The notes beneath the pieces were generated by a model. That model was not told the DNA's origin. It saw nothing but the letters and a program-made list of their open reading frames with translations, and made no database searches. Position numbers and translations under genes: made by a program. A stretch of DNA of 64,000 nt, taken from the NCBI RefSeq assembly GCF_048773025.1, contig NC_133541.1:113181912-113245911 (forward strand). The letters run 5' to 3'. Positions 22,370 through 34,700 of the stretch are shown in pieces (position 1 is the stretch's first letter; the number at the start of each line of letters is the position of its first letter). Source of the DNA: Camelus bactrianus (taxonomy: Eukaryota > Chordata > Mammalia > Artiodactyla > Camelidae).

Positions 22370-22470
22370 TAAGCAGTTAAACCAAGAAAACTGGTGTTCA
22401 CGGGAACACTCTGTACTGTTACTGCAATTTTTCTGCAAATCACAAATTGTTTCAAAACAAAAACTTACAT
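22370..22470 (+). repeat. old LINE-1 3' end
   Basis: The wording ggaacactctgtactgttac, ttttctgcaaatcacaaat and tgtttcaaaacaaaaac is typical of a sense L1M 3' terminus. Confidence 0.5.
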
Positions 22471-23180
22471 AACAAGAAGGGAAATAAGCACTCTAATTAG
22501 ATGCGTCTTTGGCTTAGAGTTTCTTACTCAGAGTCTCAACGTACTGTAAAGCAATCGGCTCCAAATTAGCTCACCCTCCCAGAGTCCCTTGTAAACATGT
22601 TTGCTTGAAACAAGGCAGCTAGGGTAACTAAATGTTATTTTCCTTAGTTTTCACCAGAAATTCCATCAATTCAGAAAACTCTTTTCTCCCATGGTGATTA
22701 GAGGCTGCTGCTTACCTAGCAGGAATTATTATTGGATCAGGAGGGTTGCTCTTAGGACTTCACTGAGGGCTGGGCAGCTGGCAGCTTTTAAAGTCCCCTC
22801 ACCATCGGATTCTTGCTTCAGTCCTCAGATTTAGCCAACACTAAGGTCAAAAGAGGTTTGCTAAAAACTCGTGGTGAACTTTGGGATAAAGAAATGAATA
22901 AAAAACCTATATTATTAATATAACAACGTTCACCTACATTTATACAGTTGTTACTTTTTACCTAAGGGTTTTCAGAACAAGAACTAAATTCAGTGTGTAA
23001 GTGAGCAGGAATGGGAACTAAGACTGTGGATAATAAAATTAAAAGCATATTAGATATGGAGATATGGATATATGGGTATTTCAGAGCTGACCAAATGAAG
23101 ATAAATATTGCAGGGGAATGTAAAATGCTTCTATTTTACATGAACTAGATTTAAAACATATGAAAAATTACAATTACAAG
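22471..23180. other. intergenic, nothing recognised
   Basis: No coding frame, RNA gene or repeat that I recognise. Confidence 0.4.
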
Positions 23181-23182
23181 GG

Positions 23183-23322
23183 GGGAGGGGATAGCTCAGT
23201 TGTAGAGTGCATGCTTAGCATGCACAAGGTCCTGGGTTCAATCTCTAGTACCTCCATTAAAAAAAAAAAAACCAAAAAAAAAACCCAAAAACCTAATTAC
23301 CTCCCCCATGAAAAAATTAAAA
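23183..23322 (+). repeat. vic-1-like camelid tRNA SINE, tRNA-Ala(AGC)-like head
   Basis: The head (about 23184-23257) reads gatagctcagttgtagag, the anticodon loop gcttagcatgc (AGC) and cctgggttcaatctctagta, then cctcc, an A-rich run and cctaattacctccccca. It is close to a mammalian tRNA-Ala(AGC) gene, but the acceptor stem is imperfect and the SINE tail is attached, so it is a SINE and not a tRNA gene. Confidence 0.9.
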
Positions 23323-24650
23323 TTTTTAAGTACAGTTACAAAATGTAGACATTACAAAGGACAACTTACTATGAGCAGGTTGTTGAGTATAGACCATAAA
23401 GCTGTAATGTTGTCTGAAGGTGACCAATGAACAAAACCATTATATTAAGATAATACGGATATTTAAACAGATGTCCCACCACCACCACCACACCTGAATA
23501 GCTTAAATAACCAATTTTTTTTTTTTAATCTCACTGCTTTCTCTGGAAAAAGGGTCATACCATAAGCACAAGGAATTTGGGCAAGAATTTACAAAAGAAA
23601 ACCACTACCATGTAAATGAGTGACTTGGAATGACCTTTGTAATTACAGGCAACATGACCGAGAAGATATAGAGGATCTAGTATTCTGAAACTACCATTTC
23701 TGACTCATACTGCTCCACGGCACAGGTGTTCCAGTGAAAACAGGTCACAATCCGAGCCCTCCTTAAGCCTGAGAACCTTACAACCAAATGGTCCAGCCCC
23801 CACTACGCAACTGCGTCCCGGGAAAGGATGATGGCAAATCTTAAAATTCACAGGTCTTGGGCATCTCTGCTTATCTCTGGAAGAATCTAGACTTTCTCAG
23901 TAGAAATCTGGAGACAAAATTAATTTGTGTTCAGTTTTTTAAAATTCAAATTTAAATGAGAATTAAATTTAAATGGGAATAGGCATGGGCGTGTGTTGTG
24001 CCCCAAAATAAATTAATGACACGTTGAACCACTTGGAATTTCTGCCTCGGGAATTCTAAAACTAGAAATGATAGGCAGACAAAACCTTAATTTTTCAGAA
24101 TGAAATGACCAGAGGACCCCAGCTTGTCCTGTGGGTCTCTAGGACAGAGCTCTGGAAAGAAAAACCCTAAGGCACTTCTAAGAGAAAACCACACATTCAA
24201 TCCTGTTAGACTGGTTTTAATTTTTACCACTTGTCATCTCCTGGACACTTTGGGGTAGCTTTAAAGTTTGTTTCCCTTTCTGCCATCTTCCTCGTTTGAA
24301 CTAATTGATGAAGAGTAGATCCTATCCTGAAAACCGGGGTCCCAATCCCTGCTGGAACACTCTTGACACATCTAGAAAGCTGCCACACTCTGCTGCCAGC
24401 CTTGACCTTGAACTTAACTTGTCCAAGTCTTCATTTCTTCATTCGTGAGGAGGGTGGATAGGAAAACATAGCTATAATACTTAAATTTATTTTTTATTTC
24501 AAAAATACGGAGAACATAATTCACAGGATCATAGAAGCACATAAAATAAAAAAGCGCAAGTCCGTCTCTTGACTATTTGCCCCGGTGGAGTAACCATATA
24601 AATTTGAGTATATTCTTCTAGCTTATTTAAAGGCAAAAGAAAAAATTAGC
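23323..24650. other. intergenic, nothing recognised
   Basis: Contains a short (CCA)n run at 23475-23493 and a T run near 23515-23527. About 24475-24620 has A/T-rich, LINE-like wording without a clear match. No gene seen. Confidence 0.4.
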
Positions 24651-24920
24651 ATTAAGTCTAGAGAGGGTGTGGAGAAAAAGGAACCCTCCTACATTGTTGG
24701 TAGGAATGTAAATTGGTGCAGCTACTATGGAGGACAGTATGGAGGTTCCTTAAAAAAAATAAAAATAAACTTAACATATGATCCAGCATTCCCACTCCTG
24801 GGTATATATAATTTAAAAAGACACATGCACCCCAGTGTTTACAGCAGCACTGTTTACAATAGCCAAGACATGGAACAACCCAAACGTCCATTGACAGCTG
24901 ACTGGATAAAGAAGATGTGC

Positions 24921-24958
<38 letters not shown>

Positions 24959-25375
24959 GAAATACTACTCAGCCATAAAAAAGAATAAAGTAATGCCATT
25001 TGCAGCAACACTGAAGGACCTGGAGATTGTCATTCTAAGTGAAGTAAGCCAGAAAGAGAAAGAAAAATACTATATGAAACTGCTTATGTGTAGAATCTAA
25101 AAAAAAAGGACACAAATGAATTTATTTACAAAACAGAAACAGACTCACAGACATAGAGAACAAACTTACGGTTACCAGGGAGTAAAGGGGGTGGGAAGGG
25201 ATAAATTGGGAATTCGAAATTTGCACCTCCTGGGGAGTGATGGAAATGTTAGCTATCTTGATTGTGGCTGTGGTTTAATTGGTGAGTACATCTATCAAAA
25301 TTCATGAAATTGTACATCTGAAATATGCATATTTACTATACAGGAACCATACCACAATAAAGGTGTCAAAAATTA
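24651..25375 (+). mobile_element. LINE-1 3' end, about 0.7 kb
   Basis: A sense L1: ORF2 C-terminal sequence (peptides [50 protein letters not shown]) followed by the 3' UTR ending caataaaggtgtc. A (CA)n tract of about 36 bases has expanded inside the coding part (24919-24956). ORF2 has internal changes, so the copy is dead. Confidence 0.9.
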
Positions 25376-25429
25376 TTATATGTACATATACTATTCTAGA
25401 ACTTTTTCTTTTCTTTTGACATAGCAATA

Positions 25430-25705
25430 TAGATTTCTTCTTTGACAAGTAACACAAGCTCTAAGAGTAGGGATTTTGTCTTTTCCCTTCTCTGCTTTAT
25501 TTCTAGGAACTAAAACAGTATCTGGCAAAAAATAGGTGCCAATAGATGTCCACTGAACAAATGAATGAATGAACGGAATGAATCCTCCTTCTGTCAGATC
25601 AACCAGGAAGTCCATGAGGTCAGGGATGTGTCTATTTGGTTTCTCTCTATGATCTCAGCACCAGAGTATCTGGCACATAGTAAGCACTTGTTGAATTCGC
25701 AAAAC
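25430..25705 (+). repeat. two L2 LINE 3' ends in a row
   Basis: Bases 25455-25570 (agctctaagagtagggattt, ctaaaacagtatctggca, tgaacaaatgaatgaatg) and 25612-25700 (ccatgaggtcagggatgtgt, atctggcacatagtaagca, cttgttgaattc) each match the L2 terminus. Confidence 0.6.
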
Positions 25706-26344
25706 AGCTCAATGATGAAACCACGAAATTCTTTTAACCACACCAGTGTGTTGACATACCACAATAATCAACTATTCCCCTGTTGATGGGAAAAGTCTCT
25801 CACGAACACTGTTGCAAGGATCGTCATTGATCTGGTCTAAATGTGTTCTGTATCCTTTCTTCCTTCTAGAATTTCATAGCTTTATAACACTTAAGATTAA
25901 TTTTTCAGCTTATTTAAGAGTTACTGCCTGGAACTTTGCACAATGATCTCCCTTACATAGCTCCCTGTATAAAGCCAGTGCTTTCCCACACTGTCTAGAT
26001 GCAGCCCAAACAGGCTGCCAGCATCCTTGGTGACCAGTACCTCCCGTGTGCAGCACAGCAGCAGTTCAGTCCTCGCCTGTGGAAGGCAGTTTTCAGGCAG
26101 CAACAGGTCCATACTGTTGATTTGTTCAGTAGAAAAGGAGTAAAAAGCAAGAGAGTAACAGACTTCCAAGGGCCTGAGCAGGGAGATGATGCTGAGAAAC
26201 AAAGAGCCTGGATTAAGAGAAGAAACAGGAGCTTGGGAGTACTTCTGAGTTTCCTAAGAAATGAAGTTACAGAGCTCTGTCTGAGTTTTCCAATGGAGAG
26301 GTCTTTCCAGAAAGCCACCTTCCTGCTTATTTAATTTTTTCACT
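25706..26344. other. intergenic downstream of HAVCR2
   Basis: Overlapping open frames on both strands (25921-26334) have no splice signals or recognisable protein. Nothing else seen. Confidence 0.4.
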
Positions 26345-27318
26345 CCAAAGGTGTTGAGGAAACTTTTATTATGTGTCCGAGTTGTGCCAAGCACCGGGGA
26401 GGAAGCAAACAGGCAAGACAAGCCTAACCTCCACCATCTTGGAACAGCAGCTCAAGGACCACTGTCTTTCCATCAAGGAATCTGATGCTGACAAACACAG
26501 ATGGCTGGAGCCCTTTGCCTTCTTTCCAACAGGACACAGGATTTGTGCCCCAGTCACTGCTTCTTCTTTTGTGAAAAACACAGCTCTGCTTCTCTCCATG
26601 AATGGAGAAGTTGGTCGGAGATCTTTCCCTTTGAGTGTACCCCAAGCAAAACTTGTCAACACACACTGAGCATACTTCCTTTTTCTCCGGGAGCTCCTGT
26701 CACACCACAGGCCTGGCTGGGCGGTCTTCATCACTGAGGCCAAGGAGGGCTGTGCTGTGGCACTTACTGTTGCCGATCAACACTCAAAGAAGCGTCACCC
26801 TTGAGACTCAAGGAGAGCCTTCAAGGCCATCTGGTCCTACTCCCAACCTATCATGGGCCACAGAGCTCTCTGGGAATCAGTGGCCCCTTTAGACTTCCCA
26901 AACCAAAAAAGACACACACACATCTCAGCACATAATTTCGCCTGTTTTCAGGAGCTTCGTGGACTCATCATGTAACTGAATTTCCTGGAATTCCAGAGAC
27001 CCCTAGTAAGAATTCCTATTCTCCATACAAACCCGTTTGAGCTCTAATGCCCCGATTAGCAGTTTCTGAGTTGGGTGGCCGTGTTGGCTGGAACACAGAA
27101 GCAATGTCATGTCTGTCTAAGCACAGTGCAGATCCCAGCTCCATCCCTGGGTGAGCTAAGTATCTTTAGAACATGGAAGAATTCTCCTCTGTGGCCAAGG
27201 TCAGAACCTCTAAAACCTGTCAGCTGACACATTTCATAGTTTCCAAAGAAGACAACACCAAGTCCCCAGCTGAAGCGGTTGGATCTGGCGGCACTGAAGG
27301 GGGACAGCCCAGAGGCTG
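26345..27318 (-). other. HAVCR2: HAVCR2 3' UTR (tentative)
   Basis: Sequence after the HAVCR2 stop. The first good AATAAA on the minus strand is at 26370-26365, giving a 3' UTR of about 0.95 kb. The wording around this signal (tattatgtgtccgagttgtg, ccaagcaccgggga) is MIR-like, so the signal may have been donated by a repeat. Later signals (for example 25502-25497) are possible. Confidence 0.4.
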
Positions 27319-27478
27319 TCAGGGCTGCTGCCCACTGCTGGCGTCACAGCAGTATTCATATGGGTCCTCCATTTCATACACGTTCTCCTCAATGACATAG
27401 ATGTTTTCTTCTGAGCGCATCCTCTCTGCGACTGTATTTGTTAACCCTAATGGGGGGCGGTTGGCCAAAGTGATCAGG
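27319..27478 (-). CDS. HAVCR2: HAVCR2 exon 7: cytoplasmic tail
   Basis: The acceptor is tttatttccacag. It encodes residues 229-280, ending YEYCCDASSGQQP then TGA. The SEENIYVIEENVYEMED segment carries the two tyrosines (Y255, Y262) that correspond to those bound by BAT3 and Src-family kinases in human and mouse. The stop lies where human has a serine codon; the following bases still read QPLGC in the same frame, the start of the human extension SQPLGCRFAMP (from memory). Confidence 0.93.
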
Positions 27479-28692
27479 CTGTGGAAATAAAATATTGCAG
27501 TTGAGTTAAACATTTCTTGGGCAACAAAGAATAGTTAAGAGAATGGGCTTTGCTGAAGAAAGAGCAACCAATCCAGTATATGATCCTTGACCAGGTCCTG
27601 ACTGGGGGAAGAACATAAAATAGCAATGAAATAATCTGAAGAATAATGGAGCAAACTCAAATTAATTTGGATTTTCTTAGGTTTTAAAGTGGCATTGTGC
27701 TATCTAAGAGGATATCCTTCTTCTGAGGAAGTGCAGACTGAAGCGTTTAGGTGAAGCATCTCAAGATGTCTGAAACGCCTTTACAAATGGTTTAGGGGGA
27801 AAGGTGTACATAAATAGAGGAAACAGATAAAGCACATGTGCCAAAATGTTAAGTGACACATCTAGGTGAAGGGTTCTACTGTTCCTGGTACTGTTATGTC
27901 AATTACTCTGTGGGCTCGAACAATTTCAAGAAGAAAAAGAAACGAAAGTGCTAGGGATCCAATGAGACCTAAGTCTGAATCCTGTCTCTGTTGCTTACCA
28001 CCCATATGACCTTGGGTAAGTTGGGTTTGCTTTTTTCATTTATTCATTAAAGAAATATTTAGTGTGTTACATACTGTTCTATGCACCAAGAGATACAACA
28101 GTGAACAAAACACAAAAATCCCACAGAGACTGTATATTAGTAAGCTTTACGCCTTAGGGTCCTCATCTATAAAATGGGAATAAGAAGTACTCTATCTCAC
28201 GGGGCTGCTGTAAGGAACATTCATTCATTCAGTTATCAAATATTTATTAAGTCCCTACAAGAATCAAGTGTATAACAGGGGACACAGTTGTTAACGTGGC
28301 AGACACGTTCCTAATCTTCTGTGGAGTTTACAGTTATAGGTGGAGATGAACATCAACCAGTAATTTCACATAAAAAATGAATTAATGCATGTAAATGTTA
28401 CCTATGGCTATTACCACGTTTCAAATTTCAGCTCTAATAAAGAATACTGGCACAGATGATATAAAGCCATCGATAATTAAACATTCTATTTGGCCTTATT
28501 TGACCTTTTTACTGCAGACTATTTTGTCTTCATAATTCTACTCTCTACTTAATCTAAAATTATTGGTTGTTTTGATAGTACTCAATGGATGGAATCATTT
28601 TTTTTTCTTGAAATATATTGCATTCTTCCCATGTACCAAATGTCCCCGAAATCTAGAAAAACTTATGTAAGCTACGTGCATTTGGAATAGGG

Positions 28693-28742
<50 letters not shown>

Positions 28743-31700
28743 TATAATCAGGAATGGAGACTAAGGCTGTGATATAATAGACCAGTAGTTCTCAAACTTG
28801 TTTGCACATTATAATCATGTGGAAAGTTTTAGAAAAATAACTATGCTTAGGCCTCATCCCCAAAGACTCTGGTTTATCTGCTCCGGGGTTGACAATAGTG
28901 TGTTTATGTGCCCTAGGTGATTCTAATAGGTAATCAGAGCTCAGCAGAACTGGGCTATAAAACTCCTCAGAGTAGATTCTGGGTTTCTTGTTCACATGTG
29001 TAAACCAATGCCCAGCCAGAGCCTGGATGTAGTAGGCCCTCAGTCAGACAAAAGGTCAGTTCATTGACAAAGCCCATTTATATAGAAATAAATAAGCATT
29101 TCCTATCAAAGGGGTAAGTTCTATACCTTAAGTTTAGGAATAAAGAAGCTAGAGGAATCAAGAATAAAACTGAGTGACGTGTTAAATTTGCATTTCTGAA
29201 ATCTAGGCCTAAAGAAAACAGGAAATAGTAAAAATTTAGTTCCCAAAATCTCAGGGCAGCACTTCCAAGAGCAAAGATTAAAGCCCAGATTAGAGTGGGG
29301 ACTTCCAAGATTCTCAACTTCCCCTAAGCCACCCGTTACTCTTACCTTGAATTTTGTAACTTCTTTTTGCTATCAGAATACCCTAGGTAGAAAGGGAAAG
29401 AAAAGTCCATTTTAAATGCTTTCATAAAATAAATGAGATAAGAAAAAAAAATGGGCTAGTTAGAGGCAAGGATTGTTTAGGGAAATCTGGTCTACCTGTC
29501 AGATTGAATTAAATCAAACCACTGATGTATGTCTTGGTTTATTGCATAAACTATGCTAGAAAGTAATAAAGATGCGTTTTTCATATTCAGTAAATATAGG
29601 GAGCACCTACTATGTGCCTGGTAGTATGCTAAGCATCAGGGACGTAAAAGTGAATTATGAGCCCTGACTTCATAAAGCTTGTGTTCTAGTGAGGAGACAT
29701 TTAAGGAAAAAAGAAAGAAAGAAAGGTAAATAGAAAAATAAAATAATTTCAAATTGTTACGTGACAGAAAAGCAGAAAGAAAAGCACTATAGCAACATGG
29801 CTGGACCTAGAGATTATCATACTGAGTGAAGTACATCAAACAGAGAAAGACAAATATTATATGGTACCATTTTTATGTAAACTCTGAAAAATCATACAAA
29901 TGAACTTACTTACAAAAAAGAAACAGACTCAGACATAGAAAACAAAATTATGGAAAAAAATTTATGTTTACTGGGGGGAAAGGGGCTGGGGGGATATATT
30001 GGGAGTTCAGGATTTATAGGTACTAACTACTAAATATAAGATAGATAAACAACAAGGATTTACTGTGTAGCACAGAGAACTATATTCAATATCTTGTAAT
30101 AATCTATAATGGAAAAGAATCTGAAAAAATATAATATATATATCACTTTGCTATATACCTGAAAATATCACAATATTGTATGTCAACCATACTTCAATTA
30201 AAAAAATAGGAAAATAATGCACTGTTACAGATAATTAAGAAAGTAACCAGGAAAGAACTCTCAGAAGAGATGATCTTTAAGCTCAGTTCTGAAAGAAGAG
30301 AATGAGTCACCCAAATGAAGAGCTAGGGTGAACATTCTGGGTAGAGGAAACCCCTGGTAAAGATTGTGGTGAGTGGCTGAACCCGAAAACAAAAGTAAGC
30401 TAGAGTAAGAGAAAGGCATAAGACAAGGTCTGAGAGGGCGGCCGCAGCTAGATCCTATAGGGCCTTTTCAGTCACAGTCAAGAGTGTGGATTTCATTCTA
30501 ATACTTTTAAGAAATAACTGAAGGGCAGAAATATGATCCAATTGGGTTTTAAGAAAATCACTCTGGCTGCTATGTGGAGAATGAATTAAAAGGAGGTACA
30601 TATATTAAGGGGAAAAAGAGGAGACAGAGCACTGCCTCAGAGTAAGGCAATGATGGAGAGAGATGCAGACTAGCGAATGGATTTTGGATAAATTTTGCAG
30701 AAAGACTGCAGGAATTGAAACTGGATTGTGCGTTAGGGGTGACAAAAGAGAGGATTCCAGGATGGCTTCTGGCTCTCTGGCTTCAGAAACCAGGTGGACG
30801 ACAGTGAAACACTATGACGAGGAAGACCAGGGAGGGGGAGGCTGGGCTCTGGCAAGGTGGGGTGTAGACTCTGGAGCTCCATCTTGGACACGTTAATGTG
30901 GGAGACGTCTAAGTGGAGATGACAACTAGACCCTTGGACAATCAGTGCCAACACTCTGTGTGCTGGAGAGAGACATGAAGGATGACCTTTGAGTCTGTGG
31001 GAATATGGTCATCCTTACTCACCCAGAGGGTATGGAGAGGAAACGGGCCAGCCCCAGAGAGTCTCAACATCTAAGATCAAGAAGAAGAAAAAATAACAAA
31101 AATGACTGAAAAGGAGTGTCCAGGGAAGTGAGAGAGTGGTGTTTTAGAAGCCAAGAGAAGGGAGACTTTTCAGAATGAGTGAGAGTCCACTTAGTTGAAT
31201 ACTGCTGAAAGATGGACTCCAGTGAAGACAGAGGTATCTACCGGATTTAGCAAAATGAAGGTCACTGGTGAGTTTGACTAAAACTATCTCCACGGCACTT
31301 CAGGGGTAGAAGCTAGACTGGGGGTGGGGGTGGCTGAAGAGCGCAGGGGGGTAAGATGCAGGAACAACTCATCTGAGAAACAGGGCTATGAAGGGGAGCA
31401 GAGACATGGGAGGCGCTGGAGAGAAATGTGTTAACTAGAGCTTATTCTTATGCTAGTAAACATAGCAAAAATCGGAATGGAGAGAGAGCTGATTCTGGAG
31501 AAAGTGATCAAGGGAAGAAGGAAGCCTTGGCCTCTAAGACATCATCAGTTCAGTGAGGTGTGTGATGCTCATCTCAGAGAGTGCTCTAGAGAGATGCAGG
31601 ATTGCTTTGTAGTACTGAGAGCCAAGTTATGGCTTTGCGGTCATGACTTAAAAACCTGTCACCTTGGCTCCAAGATTTTCTCCAGCAACTTCTAGGGAAA

Positions 31701-34700
31701 AGAGCACAAATCGAACACAACTTTCCCATCTATTCTAAGTAGTCATGTTTCTAGAGTAATCTACATGTGTATACAAAGCATGACTCCTTCCACTCCTCAT
31801 TCCTTCCTTCCATACCCCTTCACACAAACTAGAATGGTCCCTACCATCCAGGCCTTGGCAGAACTCAAAAAGTGAGCGTTTTCATTGCTCCTTATCCACC
31901 TGTAGACTTCATACTCATGCGGTCAATTCACAAAATCCACTGCTACCTCTCCGTAAACCCAGGTAAATGTGGGCAGGTAGCTTCTTCGTCTGAACAACCC
32001 CTTTACCATTAATGGCGGAATAAGGTAACAGTGAGCAGGACAGCCTGGTTTCAAATCCTCTACCAATTAACTGTGACTCTGGGCAAGTTAACCTTAACCT
32101 TTCCACACACTGGTTCTCCACTTGGTAAATTGGGATAATAATAGTACCTTTCTCAATAGGGCAGTTATGAGGATTTACTGCACGTAAAGCACTTGGCAGC
32201 TTCAAGCCACACAGTTAGGGCGACCAATTCCTCCCAGTTTTCCCTGGACCCTCCCAGTGTTAGCATGCATTAGGAACCCCCTTCAGTCCTGGGAAAATCT
32301 GGGGTGGTTCATCACCCTACACACAGTGCACATTTATGTATTAGTAAGAAAGGCTACTAGAGTAAAAGGGGTATAAGGCCTTGGCCTCTGCCCCCAAAGA
32401 GAAGAGACTAGATCACATTTGTAAAGGCATGTAAGGCTTTCGGGGTGATGGAAGCGTCTGGGTCTTGATTGTGGTGATGATTTCCTGGGTATAGTCATCT
32501 ATTGAAATTCAAGTTGAACGCTCTTTCAGTATGCGGTTTATTATATAAAAATCATACTTTAATAAAGTTCTTTTAATAAAGATAAGTAACTTAGGAAAAA
32601 ATGTGTGTGCTGAGTGCCATGGTGGAGGAAATCACAAATGCTGCAATCCTGGCCATGGCCCAGTGTTAAAGGGACTCGCCACCCCTCTCTAAAGAACTAT
32701 GCCTGAGAAATAAGTGAGAGAGAAAAATGCACAGAAGGAAGTGATTTCTGATTTCTGCTGTTGTCCTTCCTAATAAACCTGGACATAGTCATGAATTTAA
32801 AAGGTTTATTTTCTTAACAAAAGGTAAAGGAACAGGGAACAGGTTATCAGCCTGCCTGAATTTGAGTTCCAGCTTTGCCACTTACTGACTCTGAGACCTG
32901 GGGAAGGTGGCTGACTCTCAGCTTTACTCTCCTGTGCTGTAAAATGGGGATGATAGTACTATCGACCTTAGAGGATGGTGATGATGCTAAAATGTAAGTA
33001 AATGTTTAGCACAATGCCTGCCTGTTACACGGTAAGCACTGAATAAAAAAATGAGCTGTTATTATTGTTATGGTTCGGAAGGACTAAAGTGTATTTATTC
33101 TAATCACCTGTAGGTAAAAATATAAACTACTATTTCCATGTAGGTTCATGCTGGTTCCTTTATTAACAGTTCCTGATCAGAGAGAGAGAAGGAACATCAA
33201 ACGACTTACATTTGAGGATGAAAACACCAGCCACAAGAATGAGAGCCAGGCCAGCAGAGACCCCGGCTCCGATGTAGAGGCTTGTTCTGGTGGTCGCACT
33301 CACGTCTTGCAACTCACTAGCCAGTGTGGGTATTTCCTATGGGAACACAGACACCACTGCAGCAAACGGCCAGAAGTCCACCGTCTGCTCAGCCAGTCTC
33401 ATGACTCGTGCATCAGACCATCTCTTTCACAGTATCATGGGAACGCAGGGACCTGGAAATGACTCCTGATCTGTCTCCTTGTAGATAAGCCTCAAACCAC
33501 CCAAAGAAAGGGATCAGCTGAATCTCTGAAGTTAGCAAGGGAATGTGGGTGGGGAAGGAGCCTTAGTACATGGACTCCCCTTTCCACAAACAAAAATGGG
33601 ATTTAAAGTGGAGCTCTGTTCATTCAAGATTCCCTGGTGTTCCCAGGAAGTTTCAGAGTGGTCTAAATTTGGTGTCTTGCCATGAAATCCCAATTTTCAC
33701 AGAAAGATAGTGATTTAAAAGCTAGGACTTGGCCATCAGAGTGTCTTGGATTCAAATCTCAGTTGGGTCACCAAGAGCTGAGTCATCCTGTAAAGTTATT
33801 GGAAGAATTAAGCACAAAAAATAGAAGATGCTTGGCACAGAGGCTGGCACTCGACAGATGCCTGATCAACAGTAACTATTATTGCGATCGCTCTAATTTG
33901 ATTTTTTTGTTAACTGAAAGTCACATAGACACTCCTGCTTCTAAACTTTCAGTTCACGTCCCTCCTGTGAAAATAACGGTAAACACTTCTAAAACAAAGT
34001 CAAGGAATTAACTCATCCACTTATTCAACAGACCTTTAACTGCAGGACTGCCACATGCAAGGTCACACGCATTAAGCACTGTGAAGTACTGAAAGGCAGT
34101 CCTTGATCACAAAGAGGCCAGGGACAAGCACAAAATGCTGAGCCTCAGTTGTGAACACACAACAACACAAGTCAGAGACAGAATCAAATGAAGGCAGACC
34201 CCTGGACACGTACGTCTTCCGAGAATTTGCAAGTCGCTGCTATCAGCTTGCTTTCTCGTGGTTCTCCCTTGTACCCTGAGAAAGGTGGGAGACACTAAAA
34301 TTGTGGTTAACTGAAATACTGCTTTATTTTCAGTTATATTTGTAAATTCTTGGCTTGGAATATTCTGGCCTGGGGTCTTGCCACAAACAAACAAACAACT
34401 TTTCTCTCATCAGAGTTGCAACGGAAGCAAGAAGAGATATATTCTGGGAAGATGGAGGGTTGTGAAATTTGAGAATCGGGTCAAAAAGCAAATGCTTCTT
34501 CCTTTTGGTTTTCCAGCACCTACTATGTGCCAGGGACCTTGCGGGCATCACCTCACTCCATCCTTACAACAGGCCTCTGCAGTCACAAGTGTCATCAGCA
34601 ACATATTACAGCCAAGGAATCTGAAGCCAAGGGAGGTTAAAGCATTTTTTCCCCCAAGTAAAGAGTAGGCAGGAGGGAAGACAAAAGCCATACTTCTTTT

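Noticed and set aside
23184-23257. A functional tRNA-Ala(AGC) gene
   Set aside because: The acceptor stem is imperfect, and a SINE tail (cctaattacct, A-rich end) shared with four other copies is attached.
25921-26743. Overlapping open frames near the HAVCR2 3' end
   Set aside because: They lie in 3' UTR or downstream sequence on both strands and show no TIM or other protein similarity.
34107-34394. Minus-strand frame with SPTFLRVQGRTTRKQ considered as the missing HAVCR2 stalk exon
   Set aside because: The true exons 3 and 4 were found at 39359-39442 and 34751-34791 with correct phases and clear TIM-3 wording; this frame does not resemble TIM-3.
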